Below, one piece after another: positions 24,570 to 33,589 of a stretch of 64,000 bases of DNA. The stretch is taken from positions 188,531 through 252,530 of the forward strand of contig NZ_QMHN01000004.1 of assembly GCF_003313385.1 (NCBI RefSeq), written 5' to 3'. Numbering within the stretch: the stretch's first letter is position 1; the number at the start of each line of letters is the position of its first letter. The stretch is from Pedobacter chitinilyticus. GTDB lineage: Bacteria > Bacteroidota > Bacteroidia > Sphingobacteriales > Sphingobacteriaceae. The position numbers and the translations under genes were made by a program. The notes beneath the pieces are model-generated. The model ran no database searches. It was not told the DNA's origin and saw nothing but the letters and a program-made list of their open reading frames with translations.

Positions 24570-25973
24570 ATGGAAGAGGAATTTGAATTTGAATTTAATG
24601 AAGATGCGCAAAATTCAGTAGAACGTTATGAAGAAATGATCCGCAATGAGGATCAGTATTTTTTTGATGCGCAAGCTTTTGAATATATCATAGACAATTA
24701 TATTGAAAAGAATGATCCTGTAAAGGCGCTGCAAGTGATTGACTATGCGTTAAATCAGCATCCTTATGCAGCCGTTTTTTTGGTGAAACAAGCGCAATTG
24801 CTGTTGTTTACTAATCAGGTAGACCGTGCTTTTGCGGCGCTTGAAAAAGCGGAGATGTTGGAGCCTTCTGAAGCGGATATTTATGTGTTGAGGGGAAATA
24901 TCTACCAAAATATGGACCGCCACTCGGAAGCCTTGGAGAATTATGAAAAGGCACTGACCTTGGCAGAAACCACTGATGAAATTTTATTACAGATTGCGTA
25001 CGTGTACCAAAATATGCACGACTACGAAAATGCCATTGTTTACATCAAGCGCAGCTTAGAGCAAAACATGGAGAACAAAGATGGGCTTTATGAGCTGGCG
25101 TTCTGTTATGATATATTGGACAAGCAGGAGGAAAGCATCCAGTTTTATCAGGAATACATCGATAATGACCCATACTCTTATGCCGCTTGGTATAATTTAG
25201 CCAATTCTTATCATAAATTGGAGCTTTTCGAAAAAGCCATTGATGCTTATGATTACGCCATTTTAATTAAGGAGAACTTTGCTTCGGCCTATTTTAACAA
25301 GGGAAATGCTTTGGTGCAACTTGATAAATATGAAGAAGCTATTGAAGTTTATAAACAGACTTTTGAGTATGAACCACCTAATGCCGATACTTATTGTGCT
25401 ATTGGCGAATGCTACGAGAAATTAGAGCAAATGGGAGAGGCCAGGTCTTACTACAAGAAGTCGGTAAAGATGGACCCTAAAATGGCTGATGCCTGGTTTG
25501 GAATTGGCGTGACCTTAAACTTTGAGGAACGTTATTTCGAATCGTTGCATTTCTACAAAAAGGCCCTAGACCTTGATGAAGAAAACGCAGATTTTTGGTT
25601 CGCCATGGCTGACGCCCATTATAAACTTGGTCAGATAGAAGAGTCGATAGAGGCTTATTACAAAGTGGTAGAATTTAACCCTGTGGATGTAGAGGCTTGG
25701 TTAGATTTCTCGACGGTGCTTTACGAGCAAGGTAAGCTGGTTGAAGCTTCTGAAACCATGGCCGAAGCCATTAAGAACAATCCTGACGCTGCGGAACTGT
25801 ACTACAGGATGGTGGCCTATATGTTTGCTTTGGGTAAAAGTCAGGAAGGGGTAGATTATCTGGAAAATGCTTTGCAAATCGATCCGCAAAAGCACTATAT
25901 CTTGTTCGAATACCTGCCGCAACTGTCAAATAATAGCACAATTGTTACTATTATCAGTAAATACATCAAATAA
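24570..25973 (+). CDS. Tetratricopeptide-repeat protein
   Basis: 467 aa, acidic N terminus (MEEEFEFEFNEDAQNSVERY) followed by about ten TPR units with the usual spacing, for example YAAWYNLANSYHKLELFEKA, FASAYFNKGNALVQLDKYEE and ADFWFAMADAHYKLGQIEES. No signal peptide or membrane helix, so cytosolic and probably a scaffold. Bacteroidota genomes carry many of these; this one sits just upstream of the comA-aroE-gldD cluster on the same strand, separated by 143 bp that hold a likely promoter. Confidence 0.92.
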   Translation: MEEEFEFEFNEDAQNSVERYEEMIRNEDQYFFDAQAFEYIIDNYIEKNDPVKALQVIDYALNQHPYAAVFLVKQAQLLLFTNQVDRAFAALEKAEMLEPSEADIYVLRGNIYQNMDRHSEALENYEKALTLAETTDEILLQIAYVYQNMHDYENAIVYIKRSLEQNMENKDGLYELAFCYDILDKQEESIQFYQEYIDNDPYSYAAWYNLANSYHKLELFEKAIDAYDYAILIKENFASAYFNKGNALVQLDKYEEAIEVYKQTFEYEPPNADTYCAIGECYEKLEQMGEARSYYKKSVKMDPKMADAWFGIGVTLNFEERYFESLHFYKKALDLDEENADFWFAMADAHYKLGQIEESIEAYYKVVEFNPVDVEAWLDFSTVLYEQGKLVEASETMAEAIKNNPDAAELYYRMVAYMFALGKSQEGVDYLENALQIDPQKHYILFEYLPQLSNNSTIVTIISKYIK

Positions 25974-26021
25974 AAACAAAAACTTAAACTTGGTGTGTGC
26001 CTAAAAAAAGGCAGAGTTTTT

Positions 26022-26029
26022 TAACTTTG
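26022..26029 (+). promoter_or_regulatory. Candidate -7 box upstream of comA
   Basis: TAACTTTG fits the Bacteroidota consensus TAnnTTTG. No good TTTG -33 element was found at the expected distance, so this is a candidate only. It would start a transcript of about 80 nt leader before comA. Confidence 0.4.
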
Positions 26030-26058
26030 CAGCCAATTGGATATGCAATAAACCATGG

Positions 26059-26109
26059 TGTTGTTGCGTATTCAATGAAAGCTCCATCTTGCTGATGGAA
26101 ATACAACAC
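26059..26109 (+). other. Stem-loop in the comA leader
   Basis: TCCATC (26083-26088) and GATGGA (26094-26099) pair around TTGCT; outside it TGTTG/CAACA and TATT/ATA pair weakly, giving a two-step hairpin that ends about 8 bp before the comA start. No T run follows, so it is not a terminator. Confidence 0.35.
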
Positions 26110-26116
26110 GAAATAG

Positions 26117-26878
26117 ATGAATTATACTTTAAACGACATTCCTGAACGTACTAGCAAGCCACGCCACAAAGGAATTACGATGGTAATGGATAAAGGCTTA
26201 AGTTTAAGGCAGGTTGAGGACTTTATAGAGGTTGCTGGCGTACACACAGATATTGTGAAATTAGGTTGGGCAACTTCTTATGTTACCCCAAACTTAAAAG
26301 AAAAGCTGGCCTTATACCGCAGTGCTGGCATTCCCGTATATTTTGGAGGTACTCTTTTTGAAGCTTTTGCCATTAGAAACCAATTTGAAGATTATCAGCG
26401 TGTATTGGATGAATTTGGGATGGAATATGCAGAGGTTTCTGACGGTTCAATGGACATTGTTCACGAAGAAAAGTGCGAATACATTGCCAAGTTAGCTAAA
26501 CAGGTAACCGTAATTTCTGAAGTAGGTTCTAAGGACGCCACCAAAATTTTTGCTCCTTATAAATGGATTCAGTTGATGAAAGCTGAAATTGAAGCGGGAT
26601 CATGGAAGGTAATTGCCGAAGCAAGAGAGGGTGGAAATGTAGGGATCTATCGTGGTACAGGAGAAGTGAGGGAAGGTTTGGTAGATGAAATTTTGACCCA
26701 AATTCCTGACGAACGCATCATATGGGAAGCTCCGCAAAAAGAGCAACAAGTATGGTTCATTAAACTCATTGGCACTAATGTTAACTTGGGAAATATTGCT
26801 CCAGCAGAGGTGATTCCTTTGGAAACCATTCGTTTAGGCCTACGTGGTGATACTTTTGATTATTTCTTGAACAAATAA
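26117..26878 (+). CDS. comA: Phosphosulfolactate synthase (ComA family)
   Basis: 253 aa. The family joins sulfite to phosphoenolpyruvate to make (R)-phosphosulfolactate, first studied in coenzyme M synthesis of archaea. Visible conserved stretches: TMVMDKGLSLRQVEDFIE, VKLGWATS, YFGGTLFEAF, EVSDGSMDI and LIGTNVNLGNI. Length matches the family (about 250 aa). Bacteroidota do not make coenzyme M; a route to sulfolactate or sulfonates is an inference. First gene of a run of six same-strand genes with short gaps (77 bp to aroE). Confidence 0.86.
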   Translation: MNYTLNDIPERTSKPRHKGITMVMDKGLSLRQVEDFIEVAGVHTDIVKLGWATSYVTPNLKEKLALYRSAGIPVYFGGTLFEAFAIRNQFEDYQRVLDEFGMEYAEVSDGSMDIVHEEKCEYIAKLAKQVTVISEVGSKDATKIFAPYKWIQLMKAEIEAGSWKVIAEAREGGNVGIYRGTGEVREGLVDEILTQIPDERIIWEAPQKEQQVWFIKLIGTNVNLGNIAPAEVIPLETIRLGLRGDTFDYFLNK

Positions 26879-26955
26879 TAAATGCATTTTTGCGAGTGTT
26901 GACTTTAATTCATGAAGTTGCTCCCGCAGAAATCAGCGCAATACAAACTACTTTT

Positions 26956-27705
26956 ATGAGAACTTTTGGTTTAATAGGTTTTCCATTGTCGGCGTCGTTT
27001 TCTAAGCAGTTTTTTGCAGATAAATTTAAGACTGAAGGCATAAAGGATTGTAAGTATGAACTTCATCCTGTACCTCAGGCAAAAGACATGCTTGATTTGA
27101 TTGAAGCCGATCCTTTGCTATGCGGATTAAACGTAACTATTCCGCATAAGGTGAGCGTGATGCCTTTTATGACGGAGTTAGATGATGCTGCCGAAAAGAT
27201 TGGAGCAGTAAACTGTATCTCTATCGATCAATCTGGAGATAAACCCCGTTTAAAGGGCTACAATACGGATGTTTATGGTTTCGAAGAGTCTTTAAAACCA
27301 TTGTTAAAAGCTCATCACAAAAAGGCTTTGATATTTGGCGATGGCGGTGCCGCAATGGCAGTTAAATACGTATTTAATAAGCTGCAAATCCCATTTATTT
27401 CGGTGGTGAGAAATGCGCATCCAAATGCCGTACTCTATTCTAGCGTAACCAAAGATGTATTGGAAGAATACACGATTTTGGTAAATACTACCCCTTTGGG
27501 CATGTTCCCTAATATCGATTCGTTTCCACCAATTCCTTATCAACACTTAAGCGAACAACATTTGGCTTACGATTTGGTTTACAACCCTGAAGAAACCCAG
27601 TTTTTAGCCAAAGCCAAAGCGCAAGGTGCTGCTATAAAGAACGGATTAGAAATGCTACATTTACAGGCAGAGCGTTCTTGGGATATTTGGAATGCAGAAA
27701 TTTGA
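26956..27705 (+). CDS. aroE: Shikimate dehydrogenase
   Basis: 249 aa from the ATG at 26956; a longer in-frame reading from 26890 adds 22 residues before MRTFGLIGFPL, which is where AroE proteins normally begin. Reduces 3-dehydroshikimate with NADPH in aromatic amino-acid synthesis. Motifs: FPLSASFSKQFF (substrate Ser pair), NVTIPHK with the catalytic Lys, GAVNCI, GYNTDVYGF with the catalytic Asp, and GDGGAA in place of the commoner GAGGA in the NADP loop, then NTTPLGM. Third position Asp in that loop is a small oddity. Confidence 0.93.
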   Translation: MRTFGLIGFPLSASFSKQFFADKFKTEGIKDCKYELHPVPQAKDMLDLIEADPLLCGLNVTIPHKVSVMPFMTELDDAAEKIGAVNCISIDQSGDKPRLKGYNTDVYGFEESLKPLLKAHHKKALIFGDGGAAMAVKYVFNKLQIPFISVVRNAHPNAVLYSSVTKDVLEEYTILVNTTPLGMFPNIDSFPPIPYQHLSEQHLAYDLVYNPEETQFLAKAKAQGAAIKNGLEMLHLQAERSWDIWNAEI

Positions 27706-27795
27706 TAATTAGCAGAGGTGATGATTGGTTAATGTGAGGTTTGGCGAAATGCCTTTCATCATCACATTCTCATATGATCACATTATCACATAAAT

Positions 27796-28386
27796 ATGAG
27801 TATATCGCTTCGAAATTTTTGTCTGATATTGTTGTTGGCGGTTTTATCGGCCTGTAATGGCGAAAAGGTAGCTACCCCAAAGCCGAAAGGCTATTTTCGG
27901 ATCAATTTCCCTGAAAGAAAATATCAGGTTTTTAATGATGGATGTGCTTATAGCTTCAGTTATCCAACTTATGCGAAATTAACCAACGATACCGATAAGA
28001 ATGCACAGCCTTGTTGGAAAAACCTTGAGTTTACGCCCTTCAACGGTGTGTTGCACATTACTTACTACGATGTTTTTTCGCTAGAAACTTATAATGAAAT
28101 GACTGAAAATGCTCGTACTTTGGCCATGAAGCACACCATTAAGGCCGAAGCCATAGATCAGCGCATCATCAATTATCCAGACAAAAAAGTATATGGTATT
28201 TACTATAGCATAGAAGGTAATACCGCTTCTTCTGTACAGTTTTTTCTCACCGATAGTTTAAACCATTACCTACGTGGAGCGTTATATTTCAATGAACGTC
28301 CGCAATACGATTCTATTCAGCCAGTAGTTAAATTTATCAAAAAAGATATCGATAGCTTAATTGCTAGCTTTAAATGGAAGAAATGA
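27796..28386 (+). CDS. gldD: Gliding-motility lipoprotein GldD
   Basis: 196 aa with lipobox LSAC at about 17-20. The body has the GldD markers PKPKGYFRINFPERKY and a C-terminal YFNERPQYDSIQPVVKFIKKD. GldD is a periplasm-facing lipoprotein needed for Flavobacterium gliding and linked to type IX secretion, although it is also present in non-gliding Bacteroidota. No other gld or por genes are in the window. It lies 90 bp after aroE on the same strand. Confidence 0.9.
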   Translation: MSISLRNFCLILLLAVLSACNGEKVATPKPKGYFRINFPERKYQVFNDGCAYSFSYPTYAKLTNDTDKNAQPCWKNLEFTPFNGVLHITYYDVFSLETYNEMTENARTLAMKHTIKAEAIDQRIINYPDKKVYGIYYSIEGNTASSVQFFLTDSLNHYLRGALYFNERPQYDSIQPVVKFIKKDIDSLIASFKWKK

Positions 28387-28515
28387 AAGTTGTGAGTTTT
28401 ACGTTATAGGTTTTAAGTTTGCATTAAGTATAAATAGTGAAACTTATAAACGAACTTAATATCCAACTTTAATATTTCACTGACGTATTACCTATTACTT
28501 AAAACTTATAACCCA

Positions 28516-29154
28516 ATGATCCATATTCAACAGTTCACTTTTAACCCATACCAAGAAAATACTTACGTTTTATTCGATGAAACCAGCGAGTGTGTCATTA
28601 TCGATCCTGGAATGTACGAAGGGAGCGAGCAGAATGAGTTGGTGCGATTTATTAAAGATAAAGGACTAAACCCTGTGCTGTTGTTAAATACGCACTGCCA
28701 TATTGACCATGTGCTGGGCAACAAATTTGTATTTGACCAATGGGGACTAAAGCCACAGTTTCATAAAGGAGAGTTGCCTTTGTTGCACAGGGTAGTGAGC
28801 TATGCTCCGCAAATGGGATTTCAATATGAAGTTTCGCCAGAGCCCGAAATCTTCTTAGAAGAAACGGGTACGATATCTTTTGGTAATAGCCAGTTAGAAC
28901 TGATTTTTGCGCCAGGTCATTCGCCAGCGCACTTATGTTTTTACGCAAAAAATGAGAACTTCCTTATTGGTGGCGATGTGCTATTTTTTAGAAGCATTGG
29001 TCGTACCGATTTACCTGGAGGGAATCACCAGCAACTTATTGAGAGCATAAAAAATAATGTATTTGTACTGCCAAACGATTGTGAGGTACATCCTGGACAT
29101 GGTCCAAGTACCACCATTGGCTATGAAAAATTAAACAATCCGTTTTTGGTATAA
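28516..29154 (+). CDS. Metallo-beta-lactamase-fold hydrolase (glyoxalase II-like)
   Basis: 212 aa. The metal motif THCHIDH at about 60-66 is complete, with later ligands in APGHSPAHLC, GGDVLF and VHPGHGP, matching small YcbL-like hydrolases of the glyoxalase II group. Those cleave thioesters or related acyl groups; the real substrate is unknown. Cytosolic, no signal. The 129-bp gap before it holds a weak inverted repeat (28403-28417 against 28498-28512). Followed 32 bp later by the LolC-type permease. Confidence 0.88.
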   Translation: MIHIQQFTFNPYQENTYVLFDETSECVIIDPGMYEGSEQNELVRFIKDKGLNPVLLLNTHCHIDHVLGNKFVFDQWGLKPQFHKGELPLLHRVVSYAPQMGFQYEVSPEPEIFLEETGTISFGNSQLELIFAPGHSPAHLCFYAKNENFLIGGDVLFFRSIGRTDLPGGNHQQLIESIKNNVFVLPNDCEVHPGHGPSTTIGYEKLNNPFLV

Positions 29155-29186
29155 CATCTTATCGCTGCTAAGCTTATCTTTACTAA

Positions 29187-30422
29187 GTGAACACTGCACT
29201 CTATATCGCCCGTAGGTATCTTTTTGCCAAGAAATCTACCAATGCCATCAACATCATTTCGGCCATTTCAATGGTAGGTGTTTTGGTGGGTAGTGCCGCG
29301 TTAATCATTATTCTTTCTGTATTCAACGGATTTGAAGAAATGGTGTTGAAGATGTTTAATAGCATCACTCCGCAAGTGGTCGTTACACCTGCTAAAGGAA
29401 AGACTTTTAATCCCAATACCGCCTATTTCAATCAATTGCGGAAGGATGAAAAGGTTTATTCATTTACGGAGGTGTTGAGTGAAAATGCTTTGGTAAGGTA
29501 TGATACCAAGCAAACTCCCGCGATGATTAAAGGAGTTAGCAATGATTTCCTTAAAAACAAAAGCTTGGATACCATTATGGTGGAGGGAACTTTTGTGTTG
29601 GAAAGCAGAGCGGGGCAACCACAAGCGGTATTAGGCTCGGCATTACAGGCATTTTTGAGCGTAAATCCTGCCGATCCTTTTGAGCAATTGCAAATCTATT
29701 CGCCCAAAAAAGGTGCTCAAGGAAATTCGGTGAATCCTTTGGATGATTTCACGATGTTGAGCATTTCGCCCGCAGGTATTTTCGAGGTGCAGCAGGATTT
29801 TGACAACCTGCTCATTGTTCCGCTTAGTTTTGCCAGAGAGTTGCTTGGTGAGTCAACAGAGGTGTCGTCCATTGAAATTAATGTAAACACGGGAGTGGAT
29901 GCGGAAGCCTTTAAGAAAAAGGTTGAGAATGATTTGGGCAGCAGCTATGTCGTGAAAAACAGGATCGAACAAAATCAAGCACTTTACAATGTTTTAGGTT
30001 CAGAAAAATGGATGGTGTATATTATACTGACCTTTATTTTGATCATCGCAATTTTTAATATCATTGGCTCGTTAACCATGTTAGTGATCGATAAGCAAAA
30101 AGATATATCAGTGCTAAGCAGCCTAGGCGCAGGAAAGAAACTGATCAAGCGAATTTTTTTAGCAGAAGGCATGATGATAACACTTACAGGTTGTATCTTT
30201 GGAGTATTAATAGGATTGATTTTTTGCTTGCTACAGCAGCGTTTCGGCTGGATTAAAATGGGCGATGCAAATTTTATGTTTTCTAATGCTTACCCTATTG
30301 CCCTAAAGTGGAAAGATTTTGTGCTGGTTTTTGCCACTGTAAGTTTTTTTTCTTTTATAGCGGCAGGTTTGGCATCAAATTTAAGCGTTAAAAAGATAGA
30401 TCGTATTAATCAAGATCTCTAG
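29187..30422 (+). CDS. LolC/LolE-type FtsX-domain ABC permease
   Basis: 411 aa from a GTG start. Helix 1 at about 20-45 (IISAISMVGVLVGSAALIII), a large periplasmic domain (about 50-265), then three helices from about 270 with the FtsX pattern: IILTFILIIAIFNIIGSLTM, MMITLTGCIFGVLIGLIFCL and the last near 375-397. Four helices in this layout are typical of the lipoprotein-releasing LolC/E proteins. No LolD ATPase is near, so the partner is elsewhere. A lipoprotein gene follows after 3 bp. Confidence 0.87.
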   Translation: MNTALYIARRYLFAKKSTNAINIISAISMVGVLVGSAALIIILSVFNGFEEMVLKMFNSITPQVVVTPAKGKTFNPNTAYFNQLRKDEKVYSFTEVLSENALVRYDTKQTPAMIKGVSNDFLKNKSLDTIMVEGTFVLESRAGQPQAVLGSALQAFLSVNPADPFEQLQIYSPKKGAQGNSVNPLDDFTMLSISPAGIFEVQQDFDNLLIVPLSFARELLGESTEVSSIEINVNTGVDAEAFKKKVENDLGSSYVVKNRIEQNQALYNVLGSEKWMVYIILTFILIIAIFNIIGSLTMLVIDKQKDISVLSSLGAGKKLIKRIFLAEGMMITLTGCIFGVLIGLIFCLLQQRFGWIKMGDANFMFSNAYPIALKWKDFVLVFATVSFFSFIAAGLASNLSVKKIDRINQDL

Positions 30423-30425
30423 CAT

Positions 30426-30809
30426 ATGTGTACCAGGAAAAAGTTAGTTTGTGTAGTATTGTTGGCCATGGGTCTTTTATGGGCTTGTAGCGGCAACAAA
30501 GGTTCAGAGCAAGAAAAAGGTAAATCTTTAACTTTAAAAGGCCTGTATAGTTATGGTCCAGAAGTGAAATCGTTTACCGATTGCGATGAAGGCCGTGAAT
30601 ATTGGGTAGCCGATAGCGCAAAGAACTTAGAGCTGGAATATACCAATTTAGGTTTCGAAAAACCGTACACGCCCGTGTATATAGAAGTGGAATGTCATTT
30701 GGTAAAATCAGACACTACGACCGTTACTGGTGGTTATGATTCGACCATGGTGGTAACCAAAGTACTTAAAATGAGCAAAGAAATTCCAGAGGGGCCTTGT
30801 AATCAGTAA
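30426..30809 (+). CDS. Lipoprotein, NlpE-like domain
   Basis: 127 aa with lipobox LLWAC at about 21. The short mature part has LKGLYSYGPEVKSFTDC-type wording (YSYGPEVKSFTDCDEGREYW, then VYIEVECHLV), close to the C-terminal OB-like part of NlpE/CutF and related META-type proteins that sense copper or surface stress. The match is partial, so the name is tentative. Three bases separate it from the LolC-type permease, pointing to co-expression. The 291-bp gap after it holds a short CGTCATTTCG-type repeat fragment at 30891-30911. Confidence 0.6.
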   Translation: MCTRKKLVCVVLLAMGLLWACSGNKGSEQEKGKSLTLKGLYSYGPEVKSFTDCDEGREYWVADSAKNLELEYTNLGFEKPYTPVYIEVECHLVKSDTTTVTGGYDSTMVVTKVLKMSKEIPEGPCNQ

Positions 30810-30890
30810 CTAGGAATTAGTTGCTAGGAGCTAGTTGTTAGGTCAACAGTCTGTTTTTGGCGTAATATCAGTGTTTTTTTCGTCATTTCG

Positions 30891-30911
30891 AACACTAGAG
30901 AGAAATCTAAC
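30891..30911. repeat. Solo left end of the CGTCATTTCG palindrome family
   Basis: CGTCATTTCGAAC then GAGAGAAATCT matches the left end of the units at 9443 and 9583; no matching right end was found nearby. Similar single ends occur at 52836-52860. Confidence 0.55.
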
Positions 30912-31100
30912 AATTAGTTCGTTTTATACTGGATTTTACCTTTGTTGGTATATCAGTACGTAACAAAGGTTTTAACAGTTAATTTTCTTTAAGCTAGGTT
31001 TAACTTAGTTGATTTTCAATTCTCATTCTTCGTCAAAATGATGTGTTGTTTTCAGGGTAGCTTAATAAAGTCTTTGCTCTTTAATCCTTGTTCCTTTATC

Positions 31101-31955
31101 CTAAGCACTTACATACAAGCTTTTCCCAATCGGTGGGATGACTTCGTTTTTGGTGGCGATATCGAATAAGGTATCAATCGCTTTGCGACCTTCAATGCCT
31201 AAATCTACCGAGTATTGATTAACGTACAACTTAATATGTTTGTACATCACTTCCTCCTCCATGGCTTGCGCATGCTCACGGATAAACTCGATGCCTGATT
31301 TAGGGTTTTCAAAAGCATATTCTACCGATTTTCTGACCAAGCGATTAACCTTTTTCTGAACTTCCAAAGGTAAATTTCTATTCACTACGATGCCTCCTAG
31401 CGGAATGGCACAGCCTGAAAACTTTTCCCAGTAGGCACCTAAGTCAATTACTTTATGCAATCCTTTGGCTTGGTAGGTAAAACGGTTCTCATGAATGATT
31501 AAACCAAGGTCTATTTCGTCGTTTAACAAAGCATCTTCAATTTCCGAAAACACCATTTCTTGTTTGTTGGTCAGCTGCGGATAAGCGACGCCCAACAAGA
31601 AGTTTGCTGTGGTATATTTGCCAGGAATGCCTGTTTTTAGCTCAAAGCTTCCATTTTTCAATTGGCTTTCTATACGTTCGGCATTTTCCTTTTTACAGAT
31701 TAATAAGGGGCCAACGCCAAAACCCAGAGCGCTACCCGAGTCTAGCAAAGCGTATCGTTCGGCAACATACGCAAAAGCATGAAAACTCAATTTGGTGATG
31801 TCTAGTTCACCACGCAGGGCCTTTTGATTTAAGGTTTCTACATCGTCAAAAAATACGTTGAAGCTTAAGCCTTCTGTATCTATTTTACCATGAATTAAGG
31901 CATCAAAGATAAAAGTGTCGTTAGGGCAGGGCGAAAAACCAAGTGTAAGTTCCAT
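31101..31955 (-). CDS. mqnD: 1,4-dihydroxy-6-naphthoate synthase
   Basis: 284 aa. Last known specific step of the futalosine menaquinone pathway: cleaves cyclic dehypoxanthinyl futalosine to 1,4-dihydroxy-6-naphthoate. The N-terminal LGFSPCPNDTFIFDAL is typical of MqnD, and the rest fits a periplasmic-binding-protein-like fold (GFGVGPLLICKKE, LGLIIHENRFTY, CAIPLGGIVVNR). Start ATG at 31955. It lies 59 bp downstream of a sulfurtransferase gene that separates it from mqnB, all on the minus strand. Confidence 0.94.
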   Translation of the reverse strand: MELTLGFSPCPNDTFIFDALIHGKIDTEGLSFNVFFDDVETLNQKALRGELDITKLSFHAFAYVAERYALLDSGSALGFGVGPLLICKKENAERIESQLKNGSFELKTGIPGKYTTANFLLGVAYPQLTNKQEMVFSEIEDALLNDEIDLGLIIHENRFTYQAKGLHKVIDLGAYWEKFSGCAIPLGGIVVNRNLPLEVQKKVNRLVRKSVEYAFENPKSGIEFIREHAQAMEEEVMYKHIKLYVNQYSVDLGIEGRKAIDTLFDIATKNEVIPPIGKSLYVSA

Positions 31956-32014
31956 GTGGTAAATTTACGGGATGAAATAAATTTAAGCGTCATTTGAGCT
32001 TCAATTATTCTTTT

Positions 32015-32875
32015 TTAAAGCTTTTCAATTGGTTTATGGTTTCTACTCCATTCGCTCCAAGAACCTGGATATAATTTAGGAATGTTAAACCCAGCATATG
32101 ACATGGCCAACAGTGAATGGCATGCGGTTACACCAGAACCACAATGAACGATGATTTGATCATTGCCGAATTCATTAAATATGTCCTGATACTTTTCCCT
32201 TAACTTTTTGGGCGCTTTAAATAGTCCGTCTTCTTCGAGGTTATCTGTAAAAGGAATGTTGACGGCGTTGGGAATATGTCCTGCAATTAAATCAATGGGT
32301 TCAAATTCTCCATTGTAACGAGGTTTTTCTCGTACATCTATAATTAAATGCTTTTTACTTTTGGATGCTAAATCAACTTCTTCTAAATCAACCACTGGTA
32401 ATTGCCAATCCGTAACAGAGGTATGATAGGCTGCTTTTTTAGGAACAGGAACATGGTTGTTAATTGGATAGTTTCTTCTTTCGGCTTCTTGGAAACCACC
32501 ATTTAGCACCTGTACATTTTTATGCCCAACTGACTTCATCATCCACCAAAATCTAGCTGCTGCATTTGCGCCATTTTTGTAATCGTAAATGATCACGTGG
32601 CTGTTTGGTGAAATGCCAATTCCCGATAAAAAGTCTAGAAAATTTGCTATTTGTGGTAGCGGATGTCGCCCACCGAGAGCTAAATCCGTTTTAATATCCG
32701 CGAGGTCTTTGTTTAGATCTAGAAATATGGCGCTGTCTAAATGTTGTTGTAGGTAATTTTCTTTGGCATTCTTTTCATTGCTTACCTCTACAATCACAAC
32801 ATCGGTAGATTCGTGGACGAGTAGTTTTAGTTCATCTACGTCAATTATTGGGCTCAATTCATTTTGGTTTGCCAT
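32015..32875 (-). CDS. 3-mercaptopyruvate/thiosulfate sulfurtransferase (two rhodanese domains)
   Basis: 286 aa with two rhodanese domains. The first (about 1-140) lacks an active Cys; the second has VHCGSGVTA at about 240, whose CGSGVT loop is the 3-mercaptopyruvate type, as in SseA. Such enzymes move sulfane sulfur to cyanide, thioredoxin or other acceptors. It sits 5 bp after mqnB and 59 bp before mqnD. No futalosine step needs a sulfur carrier, so this may simply share a promoter. Confidence 0.88.
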   Translation of the reverse strand: MANQNELSPIIDVDELKLLVHESTDVVIVEVSNEKNAKENYLQQHLDSAIFLDLNKDLADIKTDLALGGRHPLPQIANFLDFLSGIGISPNSHVIIYDYKNGANAAARFWWMMKSVGHKNVQVLNGGFQEAERRNYPINNHVPVPKKAAYHTSVTDWQLPVVDLEEVDLASKSKKHLIIDVREKPRYNGEFEPIDLIAGHIPNAVNIPFTDNLEEDGLFKAPKKLREKYQDIFNEFGNDQIIVHCGSGVTACHSLLAMSYAGFNIPKLYPGSWSEWSRNHKPIEKL

Positions 32876-32880
32876 GATGC

Positions 32881-33507
32881 TTAGTTAGAAGACTTATTGA
32901 TGAATTCGATTAGCCAGTCATTCAAATTTTTAACGGCTAAGCCAATTTGCCAGCTTTCTCTGTTGCGAGGTTCTACATAGTTAGAAATGCTGCGGATTTG
33001 CATGGCAGGAATATTCAATTGTTGGCAAGCATAAAAAACAGCAGCACCTTCCATACTTTCTGTTTGGGGTTGGTGTAGTTGAATGGTTTTCTCAATACTG
33101 TGAGCGTTGCCATGCACTTTGTTCACAGTAATGCCTTTCACTTTTTTCAAGCCCAAGGTTGTTTCTGTATTGGAAGAAAAAGCATTTTCGCCAAAGCCTA
33201 ATTGCGGTAAAGTGATAAAATCGTCGTGGTCTTCGGCGCCCAGTTCCGCAAAAGTGTCGTGGGTAATATTTACCACTTCTCCCAACGCAATGTTCCTGTC
33301 GAAACTGCCTGCAATGCCTACATTGAGTACTAGGTTGTATTGGTTGCTTAACTGCTTTCCTAATGAAAAAGCGGTGGCGACCATACCTACGCCAGTAATG
33401 AGCAGGTCAAAGTTTTCGGTTTCGATAAAGTTGTTTGAAGCAATTCCAAAATGTGCTAGCGTAGGTGCTATTTCAGCTTGGGTTGCTGCCACTACCAGAA
33501 GTTTCAT
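32881..33507 (-). CDS. mqnB: Futalosine hydrolase
   Basis: 208 aa nucleosidase of the MTA/SAH-nucleosidase fold; removes hypoxanthine from futalosine. Visible: LLVVAATQAEIAPTL start, GVGMVATAFSLG, NVGIAGSF, and the active-site SMEGAAVFYAC followed by RSISNYVEPRN, as in MqnB. With mqnD nearby this gives good support for the futalosine route; mqnA, mqnC and mqnE are not in the window. First gene of the minus-strand set. Confidence 0.92.
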   Translation of the reverse strand: MKLLVVAATQAEIAPTLAHFGIASNNFIETENFDLLITGVGMVATAFSLGKQLSNQYNLVLNVGIAGSFDRNIALGEVVNITHDTFAELGAEDHDDFITLPQLGFGENAFSSNTETTLGLKKVKGITVNKVHGNAHSIEKTIQLHQPQTESMEGAAVFYACQQLNIPAMQIRSISNYVEPRNRESWQIGLAVKNLNDWLIEFINKSSN

Positions 33508-33589
33508 AGCACTAAGTAACGATTATTTTTTGGTTGTTTGTTGAACGGTTGCAGAGGTTTTAGCCTAGTAGCAGGGGATTTGGTGAGTT

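Noticed and set aside
28403..28512. Inverted repeat GTTATAGGTTTTAAG / CTTAAAACTTATAAC
   Set aside because: AT-rich arms with a mismatch and an 80-bp distance; too weak to list as an element.
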